A stretch of DNA of 64,000 bases from an uncultured Lachnospiraceae bacterium (GTDB taxonomy: Bacteria > Bacillota > Clostridia > Lachnospirales > Lachnospiraceae), in the NCBI GenBank assembly GCA_944377405.1, contig CALWES010000005.1, positions 1 to 64,000 on the forward strand, read 5' to 3'. The notes under the pieces were generated by a model. The model did no database searches, was not told where the DNA came from, and saw only the letters and a list, made by a program, of their open reading frames with translations. The translations under genes were made by a program, and so were the position numbers. Position 1 is the first letter of the stretch. Each line of letters opens with the position of its first letter. Below are positions 25,566 through 32,019 of this stretch, one piece after another.

Positions 25566-25593
25566 AAATCAATCCAAAAAATAGAAAAAGCAG

Positions 25594-25647
25594 TTGACAA
25601 TCGTCAGCTGCTTTGCTATTATATCAATAACAGTAATGATTACTGTT
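25594..25647 (+). promoter_or_regulatory. perR promoter with 19-base palindromic operator
   Basis: TTGACA (25594-25599), 17 bases, TATTAT (25617-25622) is close to consensus. The perfect palindrome AACAGTAAT-G-ATTACTGTT (25629-25647) starts at the predicted transcription start. Its size and 9-1-9 form match Fur/PerR boxes, so PerR probably represses itself and the rubrerythrin downstream. Confidence 0.8.
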
Positions 25648-25678
25648 TCTGAAAAGCAGATTGATAACGGAGCCTTAT

Positions 25679-26080
25679 ATGAAAACAGTAAAGTATTCGA
25701 GACAGAGGGAGGCAATCCGGGAATTCCTTATGGGAAATACATCCCATCCCACGGCGGATGAGGTGTATGCGGCAATTCGCAGGCAGTTTCCGAGCATCAG
25801 TCTCGGAACGGTTTACCGGAATCTGAACCTGCTTTCCGAAAGTGGAGAGATCAAAAAACTCAGTTATACAACAGGGCCGGACCACTTCGACTATGACACC
25901 TCCAGGCATTATCACTTTGTCTGCAGGGAATGCGGACGGGTCTATGACATGCCCCTGGAGAGTATAGAAGCAGTGAACCGGGCGGCGGAGGAGTACGCTC
26001 CGGGAGCCGTGGATTCCCATGAACTGGTATTCTACGGAGTATGCAACGCCTGCCTGGGGAGAGGGACCATCAGCGCCTGA
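25679..26080 (+). CDS. perR: PerR-type peroxide sensor, Fur family
   Basis: 133 residues. N-terminal winged helix (SHPTADEVYAAIRRQFP, LGTVYRNLNLL) and C-terminal dimer domain. All five PerR regulatory-metal ligands align: His23, Asp71, His77, His79 and Asp90. Asp71 rather than Glu is the PerR mark, allowing histidine oxidation by peroxide. Two CxxC pairs (Cys82/85 and VCNAC near the end) hold structural zinc. ATG 25679 has GGAG 6 bases upstream; an in-frame TTG at 25661 is less likely. It is followed by rubrerythrin, a typical PerR target. Confidence 0.92.
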   Translation: MKTVKYSRQREAIREFLMGNTSHPTADEVYAAIRRQFPSISLGTVYRNLNLLSESGEIKKLSYTTGPDHFDYDTSRHYHFVCRECGRVYDMPLESIEAVNRAAEEYAPGAVDSHELVFYGVCNACLGRGTISA

Positions 26081-26110
26081 TCCAAAGGAACACCTGGAAC
26101 CAAACAGCGT

Positions 26111-26132
26111 ATAAATGTGGCAACACATTTAT
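26111..26132 (+). other. Intercistronic hairpin with GCAA tetraloop
   Basis: ATAAATGTG (26111-26119) and CACATTTAT (26124-26132) enclose GCAA, a GNRA tetraloop. No T run follows, so it is more likely an mRNA stability or processing element between perR and rubrerythrin than a terminator. Confidence 0.55.
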
Positions 26133-26182
26133 CCATACAACGAAGCAGAAAAAATAACTTTTTAAAAAAGGAGAAAAAACTT

Positions 26183-26728
26183 ATGAAGACTTGGGTTTGC
26201 ACAGTTTGTGGTTATGTAGCACAGGGCGAGAATCCGCCGGCAGAGTGCCCGGTTTGCCATGCACCGGCATCAAAGTTCAAATTACAGGAAGAGGACGGCA
26301 TGACCTGGGCTGCAGAGCACGTTGTAGGCGTAGCATCTGACGCTCCGGAAGACATCAAGGCTGACCTGAGAGCAAACTTCGAAGGCGAGTGCACCGAGGT
26401 AGGAATGTATCTGGCAATGGCAAGAGTTGCCCACAGAGAGGGTTATCCGGAGATCGGTGAGTACTGGAGAAGAGCTGCCCTTGAGGAAGCAGAGCACGCT
26501 GCAAAGTTTGCTGAGCTTCTGGGCGAGGTACTGACCGACAGCACCAAGAAGAACCTGGAGATGAGAGTTGCAGCTGAGAACGGCGCAACCGCAGGAAAGA
26601 CCGATCTGGCAAAGAGAGCAAAGGCTCTGAACCTTGATGCGATCCACGACACCGTGCATGAAATGGCAAGGGATGAGGCCCGCCATGGAAAGGCATTTGC
26701 AGGACTTCTTAAGAGATACTTTGGTTAA
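26183..26728 (+). CDS. Reverse rubrerythrin (N-terminal rubredoxin, C-terminal diiron domain)
   Basis: 181 residues. The rubredoxin domain comes first ([19 protein letters not shown]: Cys pairs within residues 5-24), then the four-helix diiron domain with [26 protein letters not shown] and [11 protein letters not shown]. This order is the reverse of classic rubrerythrin and matches the clostridial protein that reduces hydrogen peroxide and oxygen with NADH through a reductase. AAAGGAG precedes ATG 26183. Probably transcribed with perR and derepressed by peroxide. Codon choice is more AT-rich than in most neighbours. Confidence 0.92.
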   Translation: MKTWVCTVCGYVAQGENPPAECPVCHAPASKFKLQEEDGMTWAAEHVVGVASDAPEDIKADLRANFEGECTEVGMYLAMARVAHREGYPEIGEYWRRAALEEAEHAAKFAELLGEVLTDSTKKNLEMRVAAENGATAGKTDLAKRAKALNLDAIHDTVHEMARDEARHGKAFAGLLKRYFG

Positions 26729-26729
26729 G

Positions 26730-26886
26730 CTACAAGCCATGCAAGGCTGAAATAAAATCGGCGCCGGGAGGGAAATGCTTGCATTTCCAACCCGGCGTCA
26801 TTTTTTTCAGCCTTATACGGCGACAGCCGTCCAGCGAGATGCAGCCGCGAAGCGGCGGAATCGAGATGGTGGCATGGCTTGTGTAG
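26730..26886. repeat. 157-base cloverleaf-like inverted repeat after rubrerythrin
   Basis: Starts 2 bases after the stop codon. CTACAAGCCATGC (26730-26742) pairs with GCATGGCTTG-TG-TAG (26872-26886), 13 pairs with a 2-base bulge. Inside are three hairpins: AAGGCTGAAA/TTTCAGCCTT (26743-26752 with 26805-26814), ACGGC-GACA-GCCGT (26817-26830) and GCCGC-GAA-GCGGC (26844-26856), the last flanked by direct repeats CGAGATG. The first arm contains the rubrerythrin terminator. It could be a small non-coding mobile repeat or a structured RNA. Confidence 0.6.
26762..26807 (+). terminator. Terminator of the perR-rubrerythrin transcript
   Basis: CGCCGGG (26762-26768) and CCCGGCG (26791-26797) with an inner GGAAATG-CTTG-CATTTCC stem; seven T follow (26801-26807). 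Confidence 0.85.
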
Positions 26887-26899
26887 ACACCGAAAGGCG

Positions 26900-26923
26900 G
26901 CGGAGACGTCCGCTCCTTTTTTT
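26900..26923 (+). terminator. Second terminator-like hairpin downstream
   Basis: GCGGA (26900-26904), loop GACG, TCCGC (26909-26913), then TCC and seven T. No gene on the plus strand needs it, so it may end a short RNA starting near 26815 or act as a backup. Confidence 0.5.
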
Positions 26924-26967
26924 GTAGGATGGAAAAGGACGATACTTGCGCACCGTCCTCTCGATTA

Positions 26968-27180
26968 TCAATATTTTCTCTTAGCGTCATGTTTCGCTTT
27001 ACCAGCCATAGCGCCAACAACCGCGCCAGCAGGGCCACCTATAATACCACCAATAACTCCGCCGGTTATAATAGATTTTGCACCTGCATTGGCTTCCCTG
27101 CGCTGCTGTTTTTCATAAGCACGGGGGCCTCCTGCTGAAGCCATTTTTACTAAGTAATCATTACTAGGACCTAATGACAT
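26968..27180 (-). CDS. Small glycine-zipper protein
   Basis: 70 residues. The middle (GGVIGGIIGGPAGAVVGAMAG, residues ~40-60) is a GxxxG glycine-zipper segment, able to insert in or associate with membranes; both flanks are charged. The excellent site AAGGAGG before ATG 27180 shows it is a real gene and decides the strand over an open frame on the other side. 37 bases after the lipoprotein gene, likely one operon. I do not recognise a function. Confidence 0.7.
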   Translation of the reverse strand: MSLGPSNDYLVKMASAGGPRAYEKQQRREANAGAKSIITGGVIGGIIGGPAGAVVGAMAGKAKHDAKRKY

Positions 27181-27217
27181 TTTGATATCCTCCTTATATA
27201 ATATATTTTTTGAAAAT

Positions 27218-27667
27218 TTAATACCCTCCTAAAAATCCGTTTTCCGGAGTCCAGTTCCCGGCATCCCAGTTATCTTCCAGTTCCTGATAGAAGTCGTAGG
27301 AATCCGGATCGTTCTCCTTTAAATATTCCTCGAATCCACTATCTCCTTCGGTTTCACCGAAAAATCCGTTCTCTGGATCCCAGTTCCCGGAATTCCAGTT
27401 GTCTTCCAACGTTTGATAGCTGTTGTAGGAATCCGGATCGTTTTCTTTTAAAAATTCCTCAAAATCGCTGTCTGCTTCCTCGTGCCGCTGATAGGAGTTG
27501 GAACTATAGCTTGATGCCGCCCTTGATACAGCTTCTGTTGCCTCTGTTGCTTCCTGGACGGTTGTTACTACTTTTTCAGTGGTTTCCGGTTCAGAAGCTC
27601 CGCTGCCACAGGCTGTGGCCATAAGAGAAACAGATGCAAGAAGTAAGACGATATAAGATCTTTTCAT
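27218..27667 (-). CDS. Lipoprotein with a duplicated 40-residue unit
   Basis: 149 residues. The signal peptide ends in a lipobox-like SLMATAC (Cys near residue 20), followed by a Ser/Thr/Glu-rich linker. Two near-copies of a unit follow: DFEEFLKENDPDSYNSYQ...NWNSGNWDPENGFFG and GFEEYLKENDPDSYDFYQ...NWDAGNWTPENGFLG. The duplication is also plain in the DNA (about 27237-27350 and 27364-27470), so it is recent. GGGAGG before ATG 27667 decides the start. It is probably displayed on the outer face of the membrane; no family is recognised. In an AT-rich stretch. Confidence 0.75.
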   Translation of the reverse strand: MKRSYIVLLLASVSLMATACGSGASEPETTEKVVTTVQEATEATEAVSRAASSYSSNSYQRHEEADSDFEEFLKENDPDSYNSYQTLEDNWNSGNWDPENGFFGETEGDSGFEEYLKENDPDSYDFYQELEDNWDAGNWTPENGFLGGY

Positions 27668-27807
27668 AAAATTTATAACCTCCCTTCTTTCTATAAAACA
27701 TATACATATTTTGGGAAAAAACAATGCGCTGGCTGCATAGTGTTTTGGGAAGAATATGACCTGTTATGGAGCCATCAAGAAGCTAAACCGAGAAAAGATG
27801 GCTCGTC

Positions 27808-27843
27808 ATGTCGGAATAAATGTCGGAATAAATGTCGGAATAA
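27808..27843. repeat. Three perfect tandem copies of a 12-base repeat
   Basis: ATGTCGGAATAA occurs three times without a mismatch at 27808-27819, 27820-27831 and 27832-27843. Each copy reads as Met-Ser-Glu-stop. It lies between the lipoprotein promoter region and the MATE terminator; no function is known. Confidence 0.85.
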
Positions 27844-27874
27844 AAAACAGGGCCATCCAGAAAAGGATGGCCCT
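27842..27874 (-). terminator. Terminator of the DUF3791-DUF3990-MATE operon
   Basis: AGGGCCATCC (27849-27858) pairs with GGATGGCCCT (27865-27874) around AGAAAA; read on the minus strand a T run (27847-27842) follows. 22 bases after the MATE stop. Confidence 0.85.
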
Positions 27875-27895
27875 GCTGCTTTTATAAGCATATCT

Positions 27896-29293
27896 TTATC
27901 GCGCCAGCACTCCGTTCTCCAGCCACTTCTCCCGCAGCAGACGGATCAGGAACAGAATGCCCCTGAAGCACAGCTCGCCGCACATGGCGATCCAGACGCC
28001 GGTAAGCCCCAGATGAGGTGCAAGCAAAGCAGCGGTAGTGATCCGCACGCCCCACATGCTCACCAGATTCAGGATGCTTGGGATCAGCGTGTCTCCGGCA
28101 CCCCGCATGACGCCGGCGGCTGCAATGGAAACCGCATAAAGGGGCTCTGCAAAGGCTTCGATCCGAAGAACTTTGACACCCAGCTCCTGTACCTCCGGAT
28201 CCGGCGTCAGGAGACGGAACACAAAGGGGGCCAGGAAGAACATGAGGACACCCATAATGGACATGAGAAATACAGCCAGTCCCACAGAGAGTCGGGCGAA
28301 TTGCCGGGCCTGCTGCTTGTCCTTTGCCCCAAGGCTCTGGCCCACCAGTGTGGTGGCCGCCGTGGCGATACCGAAGCCGGGCATGTAGCACAGGCTTTCC
28401 GCGGTGACAGCCAGGGAATTTGCCGCAATGGAGATGGTGCCAAGGGGGGAGACGATCCTGGTAGAAGCGATCTGGGCACCGGAAAGGATCGTACGCTCAA
28501 AGGCCATGGGCAGGGCAATCCGGGCTGCAGTGATGGAACATTCCCTGGTAAGCCGCCAGCTGCCGGCCCCTTCCTGCCGGATCAGCCGCAGCTTCGGTGA
28601 CCGGACGCAGGCTGCAAAGAGCATCAGGCTCGCCGTTACCCACTCTGCCAGAGCCGTTCCCAGGGCCGCTCCCGCAACCCCCATATCCGCCCGGGGAATG
28701 GTGATCCCCAGCTCCGGCATATGGATGGAGGGGAAGATCAGGAACCAGTTGAAGATCACGTCAAATCCGCACATCATGGCATTCAGCATACTGGGGGTGC
28801 GCATGTTCCCGCTGCACTGCAGCATACTGCTTGTGAGCTGCCGTATCTGGACGGCAGGAAGAGCGGTGGCGTAGATGAGAAAGTAGCTGGTGGCATCCTT
28901 CAGGATGTCCGCCTCGCCCCCAAGCCATACAGGCAGGCGGGAGCTGATGGCAACGCCGATGGCTGCCAGCAGGAGTCCCATGAGCAGTGTGGTGATCAGA
29001 GACTGGCGGAAAACATTTTTCGCCTCGGCTTCCTTTTTTGCGCCGATCATGTGGGCCACCTGAACGGAATAACCGGTGGCGGCGGAAATGCAGAAACCGT
29101 TCATCAGCCAGGTGGTAGTGGATACCAGGCCGATGGAGGCGGAGGCCTGAGCCCCCATGCTTCCCACCATGGCAGCGTCGATGTACTGCATGGCGATGGA
29201 GCTGATCTGTGCCAGAATGGCCGGTATACTGAGGGCGATGACCTGCTTCAGCTGTTCATTTCTGTTTTGCAGATATGGAAAGATCCCTGTCAT
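27896..29293 (-). CDS. MATE family efflux transporter 1
   Basis: 465 residues, about 12 membrane helices, with MATE signatures in both halves: IPAILAQISSIAMQYIDAAMVGSMG near the start (split over residues 18-42) and IATAATTLVGQSLGAKDKQQA in the second half. It exports organic cations or other small molecules with Na+ or H+. It is the last gene of a tight four-gene operon: only 3 bases separate it from the small-protein gene, with AAAAGG as ribosome binding site. Why an exporter is coupled to a DUF3791/DUF3990 module is unclear. Confidence 0.92.
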   Translation of the reverse strand: MTGIFPYLQNRNEQLKQVIALSIPAILAQISSIAMQYIDAAMVGSMGAQASASIGLVSTTTWLMNGFCISAATGYSVQVAHMIGAKKEAEAKNVFRQSLITTLLMGLLLAAIGVAISSRLPVWLGGEADILKDATSYFLIYATALPAVQIRQLTSSMLQCSGNMRTPSMLNAMMCGFDVIFNWFLIFPSIHMPELGITIPRADMGVAGAALGTALAEWVTASLMLFAACVRSPKLRLIRQEGAGSWRLTRECSITAARIALPMAFERTILSGAQIASTRIVSPLGTISIAANSLAVTAESLCYMPGFGIATAATTLVGQSLGAKDKQQARQFARLSVGLAVFLMSIMGVLMFFLAPFVFRLLTPDPEVQELGVKVLRIEAFAEPLYAVSIAAAGVMRGAGDTLIPSILNLVSMWGVRITTAALLAPHLGLTGVWIAMCGELCFRGILFLIRLLREKWLENGVLAR

Positions 29294-29296
29294 AAG

Positions 29297-29506
29297 CTAA
29301 ACCTTTTGGTACTCTGAAATAAGTTCCTCTGTCAGATAATCATCACTCATGCAATGAAGATCAGATACACCTTCGCTCATGAAACGATAGGTTTCCGAGT
29401 GATAAAAGAATTCCAGTGCATCACTTAAAGAAATATGCTCTTTTTTCGAGAAATTTTCAATGAGCCGGACATATTTTTTTTGCAGCAGGATAGGATTGGC
29501 GGTCAA
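29297..29506 (-). CDS. Small helical protein of the DUF3791/DUF3990 module
   Basis: 69 residues, acidic and helical (LLQKKYVRLIENFSKKE, LSDALEFFYHSETY, ISDLHCMSDD-like GVSDLHCMSDDYL). I have seen such short proteins next to DUF3990 genes; the exact family is uncertain, perhaps DUF3791-related. Its start overlaps the DUF3990 stop by 4 bases and it ends 3 bases before MATE, so it is translated from the same mRNA. Possible antitoxin or accessory of the ADP-ribosyltransferase-like protein. Confidence 0.65.
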   Translation of the reverse strand: MTANPILLQKKYVRLIENFSKKEHISLSDALEFFYHSETYRFMSEGVSDLHCMSDDYLTEELISEYQKV

Positions 29507-29976
29507 AGCTTTTCACTCCCTTCATAATGCAGATACTCATCCAGAGCTTTTTGAGTTCGAAAACATATTTGCAAATTTGGCTTTTCATAACGCAAGCGTC
29601 GAAGTGCTTCTGCTTTATCAATGAGGTGATCAAAATACAGCTCGACTGTATTGAAAACCTTATCATTAGCCACGCCGCCGACAACGATATCGTAATTGCT
29701 GGAGTCATTGCCGGTCCGGCAGCTCAGGATGAAATCGAGCCAGTCCTCAGAGTAAGAATCAAAAATCAAAGCCTCAAGTTCCTGATAAGCCCTTTCATCA
29801 AAGCGGTAACGGGAAACGATGCCATCTTTGCCCCGGCGCTTGAATTTTTCACACCACTTTACCGCCTGTTCATAAATGGGCGTTGTATAAAAACCGCGTC
29901 CAAAATCAACATTTGCCCGGGAGTGTGTTAGATCTGGAGTTGGGATGTCCAGATAAGAGCCGTGATATAAAATCAT
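29503..29976 (-). CDS. DUF3990 protein, ADP-ribosyltransferase-like fold
   Basis: 157 residues. Motifs of the family are visible: YHGS (His5), DFGRGFYTT (Tyr30), and YDIVVGGVANDKVFNTVELY (split around residues 95-114). His followed by Tyr at this spacing recalls the H-Y-E class of ADP-ribosyltransferases; the third catalytic residue (perhaps Glu112) is uncertain. Proteins of this kind are often toxins or modify host or phage targets, but no activity is shown here. It overlaps both neighbours by 4 bases. The stretch is more AT-rich than the flanks, compatible with acquisition by transfer. Confidence 0.72.
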   Translation of the reverse strand: MILYHGSYLDIPTPDLTHSRANVDFGRGFYTTPIYEQAVKWCEKFKRRGKDGIVSRYRFDERAYQELEALIFDSYSEDWLDFILSCRTGNDSSNYDIVVGGVANDKVFNTVELYFDHLIDKAEALRRLRYEKPNLQICFRTQKALDEYLHYEGSEKL

Positions 29977-30212
29977 AGTTGGATACCCCTTTCTTTCATG
30001 AGGCTGATAATGTCATCTACGATGTAATCCTTGCTTTGCGTATGAAGGATGTCATATTCCGGTATGATGTAATCATCCAGAATGCTGCTTTCTTCTGTCA
30101 GGGCACGGTAAACTTCTTCTCCATGCTTTCCCAGCCGGATCGCGATATTTTCTATGCAGAATACGACAAACTCCAGTTCTGCGGTATTTTTGATCTTAGC
30201 GCTGTCTGACAT
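29973..30212 (-). CDS. DUF3791 protein
   Basis: 79 residues. The pattern FVVFCIENIAIRLG, VYRALTE, ILDDYIIPEYDILHTQSKDYIVDDI (read across residues 11-70) matches the DUF3791 family, which occurs in front of DUF3990. AGGAGG precedes ATG 30212, and the promoter with a palindrome lies just upstream. First gene of the operon, hence a candidate antitoxin and autoregulator, though it has no obvious DNA-binding motif. Confidence 0.75.
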   Translation of the reverse strand: MSDSAKIKNTAELEFVVFCIENIAIRLGKHGEEVYRALTEESSILDDYIIPEYDILHTQSKDYIVDDIISLMKERGIQL

Positions 30213-30229
30213 GGTATTCCTCCTGATGA

Positions 30230-30271
30230 TTGAGATAACTCAACTATACGGCGATTGCCGGTTGATTGCAA
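30230..30271 (-). promoter_or_regulatory. Promoter and operator of the DUF3791-DUF3990-MATE operon
   Basis: On the minus strand TTGCAA (30266-30271), 17 bases, TATAGT (30243-30248). The inverted repeat TTGAG-ATAA-CTCAA (30230-30243) begins at the predicted start site, as expected for a repressor site. Confidence 0.65.
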
Positions 30272-30318
30272 GCAGTTACGTTACAAATTCCAGGAATAAA
30301 GCCCGAAGCGGTTGGGCA

Positions 30319-30378
30319 TTGACATTTTCCCCGCCTTGCTATAAGATAAATAAGATTATAAGGGCCGCTTACAGCGGC
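30319..30378 (+). promoter_or_regulatory. SCIFF promoter and leader hairpin
   Basis: TTGACA (30319-30324), 17 bases, TAAGAT (30342-30347); a TATAAG at 30340 is the alternative -10. In the leader GCCGCT-TAC-AGCGGC (30364-30378) forms a short hairpin that may protect the mRNA. Confidence 0.6.
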
Positions 30379-30413
30379 ATCGCTATAAAATAAAAAGATT
30401 GGAGAGAAAAGCT

Positions 30414-30563
30414 ATGGAAAGAATCAAGACCATCGAGACTCGTAATCTGTGCGAAAGCGTATGCAGCGGCGGATGCGGTGAGTGCCAGACCTCCTGCCAG
30501 TCAGCATGCAAGACAAGCTGCGGAGTTGCAAACCAGCCTTGCGAGAACAAGAACCGTAAGTAA
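30414..30563 (+). CDS. scfA: SCIFF ranthipeptide precursor with eight cysteines
   Basis: 49 residues. The core CGECQTSCQSACKTSC is the almost invariant centre of SCIFF (six cysteines in forty-five residues). The canonical six are Cys21, 24, 28, 32, 36 and 43; two more, Cys13 and Cys17, lie in the leader-side stretch NLCESVCSGGC. The residue after Cys36 is Gly37 where many SCIFF peptides have Thr. Ribosome binding site GGAGAG before ATG 30414. The peptide is modified by the radical SAM enzyme encoded next, forming thioether cross-links; its role in the cell is poorly known, with quorum sensing or metabolic control proposed for clostridia. Confidence 0.95.
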   Translation: MERIKTIETRNLCESVCSGGCGECQTSCQSACKTSCGVANQPCENKNRK

Positions 30564-30583
30564 TTACGAAACAAATGATTTGG

Positions 30584-30611
30584 CGCCGCCTGGAACAAGG
30601 CGGCGTTTTTT
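30584..30611 (+). terminator. Attenuator between SCIFF precursor and maturase
   Basis: CGCCGCC (30584-30590) pairs with GGCGGCG (30599-30605) around an 8-base loop, then six T. As no promoter follows before the maturase start, read-through must supply maturase mRNA, giving much more precursor than enzyme. Confidence 0.85.
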
Positions 30612-30637
30612 CGTCAATCAAGCATTCGGAGGAAAAC

Positions 30638-32014
30638 ATGCATCATCAGTATAAATTGAATGGCTACAACATCGTTCTGGATACCTGCAGCGGTGCGGTC
30701 CACCTGGTGGACGACGTGGCCTATGACATCATCGGCCTTTACCAGGACCATACCCCGGAGGAGATCACCCGGATCATCCTGGAGAAGTACCCGGACCGGG
30801 AGGACGTGACCCCGGAGGAGATCGCAGCCTGCATCGAGGACGTTACATCCCTGAAGGAGCATAAGCAGCTCTTTACCCCGGATACCTATGAGCCAATTGC
30901 GGGAGAATACAAGAACCGCAGCAACGTGGTGAAGGCCCTCTGCCTTCACGTGGCCCATACCTGCAACTTAAACTGCAGCTACTGCTTTGCAAGCCAGGGC
31001 AAGTATCACGGAGACCGGGCCCTTATGACCCTTGAGGTGGGGAAGCGGGCCATCGATTTTCTGATCGAGCATTCCGGAGACCGGAGAAATCTGGAAGTGG
31101 ATTTCTTCGGCGGAGAGCCCCTTATGAACTGGGAGATGGTGAAGCAGCTGGTGGCCTATGCCAGAAGCATCGAGAAGGAGCACGGGAAGAACTTCCGTTT
31201 CACCCTGACCACCAACGGCGTGCTGCTGGACGACGAGGTTATCGACTTCTGTAATAAAGAGATGCACAACGTGGTGCTGTCCCTGGATGGCCGCAAGGAG
31301 GTCCATGACCGTTTCCGGAAGGACTATGCGGGACACGGCAGCTATGACGTGATCGTGCCCAAGTTCCAGCGCTTTGTGGAAAAGCGGGGAGACAAGAGCT
31401 ACTACATGCGGGGAACCTTCACCCATTACAATACGGACTTTACCAATGACATCTTCCATATGGCGGATCTGGGCTTTACGGAGCTCAGCATGGAGCCGGT
31501 GGTCTGCGACCCCTCCGATCCCTGCGCCCTGACGGAGGAGGATATGCCGGTGCTCTTTGAGCAGTACGAGATCCTGGCAAAGGAGATGCTCCGCCGCCAC
31601 AGAGAGGGCCATCCCTTTACCTTCTATCACTACATCCTGGACCTGAAGAACGGCCCCTGCATCTATAAGCGTATCACCGGCTGCGGAAGCGGTACGGAAT
31701 ACATGGCAGTGACCCCCTGGGGAGAGCTTTTCCCCTGTCATCAGTTCGTGGGAGACAATGCCTACAGCCTGGGAAATATCTGGGATGGGGTCACCAACAC
31801 GGAGGTCCAGGAGAAGTTCCGTTCCTGCAACGCCTACTCCAGACCGGAATGCAAGGACTGCTGGGCACGGCTTTACTGCTCCGGAGGCTGCGCTGCCAAC
31901 AGCTACCATGCCACCGGATCCATCCAGGGCGTATACAAATACGGCTGCGAGCTCTTCAAGAAGCGGATCGAATGCGCCATCATGCTGCAGGCAGCCCTCA
32001 GCGCGGAGGAATAA
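30638..32014 (+). CDS. scfB: SCIFF maturase, radical SAM/SPASM thioether-forming enzyme
   Basis: 458 residues. N-terminal peptide-recognition region (residues ~1-90), then the SAM cluster motif C109-NLN-C113-SY-C116, a TIM-barrel with FFGGEPLMNW, and a C-terminal SPASM domain (CGSGTEYMAVTPWGELFPCHQF, CKDCWARLYCSGGC split over ~residues 350-430) that holds two auxiliary [4Fe-4S] clusters. It abstracts a hydrogen from the precursor and joins a cysteine sulphur to carbon. GGAGG precedes ATG 30638. Directly downstream of its substrate gene. Confidence 0.95.
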   Translation: MHHQYKLNGYNIVLDTCSGAVHLVDDVAYDIIGLYQDHTPEEITRIILEKYPDREDVTPEEIAACIEDVTSLKEHKQLFTPDTYEPIAGEYKNRSNVVKALCLHVAHTCNLNCSYCFASQGKYHGDRALMTLEVGKRAIDFLIEHSGDRRNLEVDFFGGEPLMNWEMVKQLVAYARSIEKEHGKNFRFTLTTNGVLLDDEVIDFCNKEMHNVVLSLDGRKEVHDRFRKDYAGHGSYDVIVPKFQRFVEKRGDKSYYMRGTFTHYNTDFTNDIFHMADLGFTELSMEPVVCDPSDPCALTEEDMPVLFEQYEILAKEMLRRHREGHPFTFYHYILDLKNGPCIYKRITGCGSGTEYMAVTPWGELFPCHQFVGDNAYSLGNIWDGVTNTEVQEKFRSCNAYSRPECKDCWARLYCSGGCAANSYHATGSIQGVYKYGCELFKKRIECAIMLQAALSAEE

Positions 32015-32019
32015 AAGGA

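Noticed and set aside
26730-26886. tRNA or tmRNA gene
   Set aside because: Cloverleaf-like, but the arm lengths, loops and lack of T-loop and CCA features do not fit a tRNA.
26929-27138. Plus-strand frame opposite the glycine-zipper gene
   Set aside because: No ribosome binding site or family; the minus-strand frame has AAGGAGG and a glycine-zipper pattern.
27808-27843. CRISPR array
   Set aside because: The repeats are 12 bases, directly adjacent and without spacers; no cas genes are near.
27757-27894. 45-codon plus-strand frame across the 12-base repeats
   Set aside because: It runs through the repeats and the terminator hairpin and has no known family; a weak GGGAAG is the only support.
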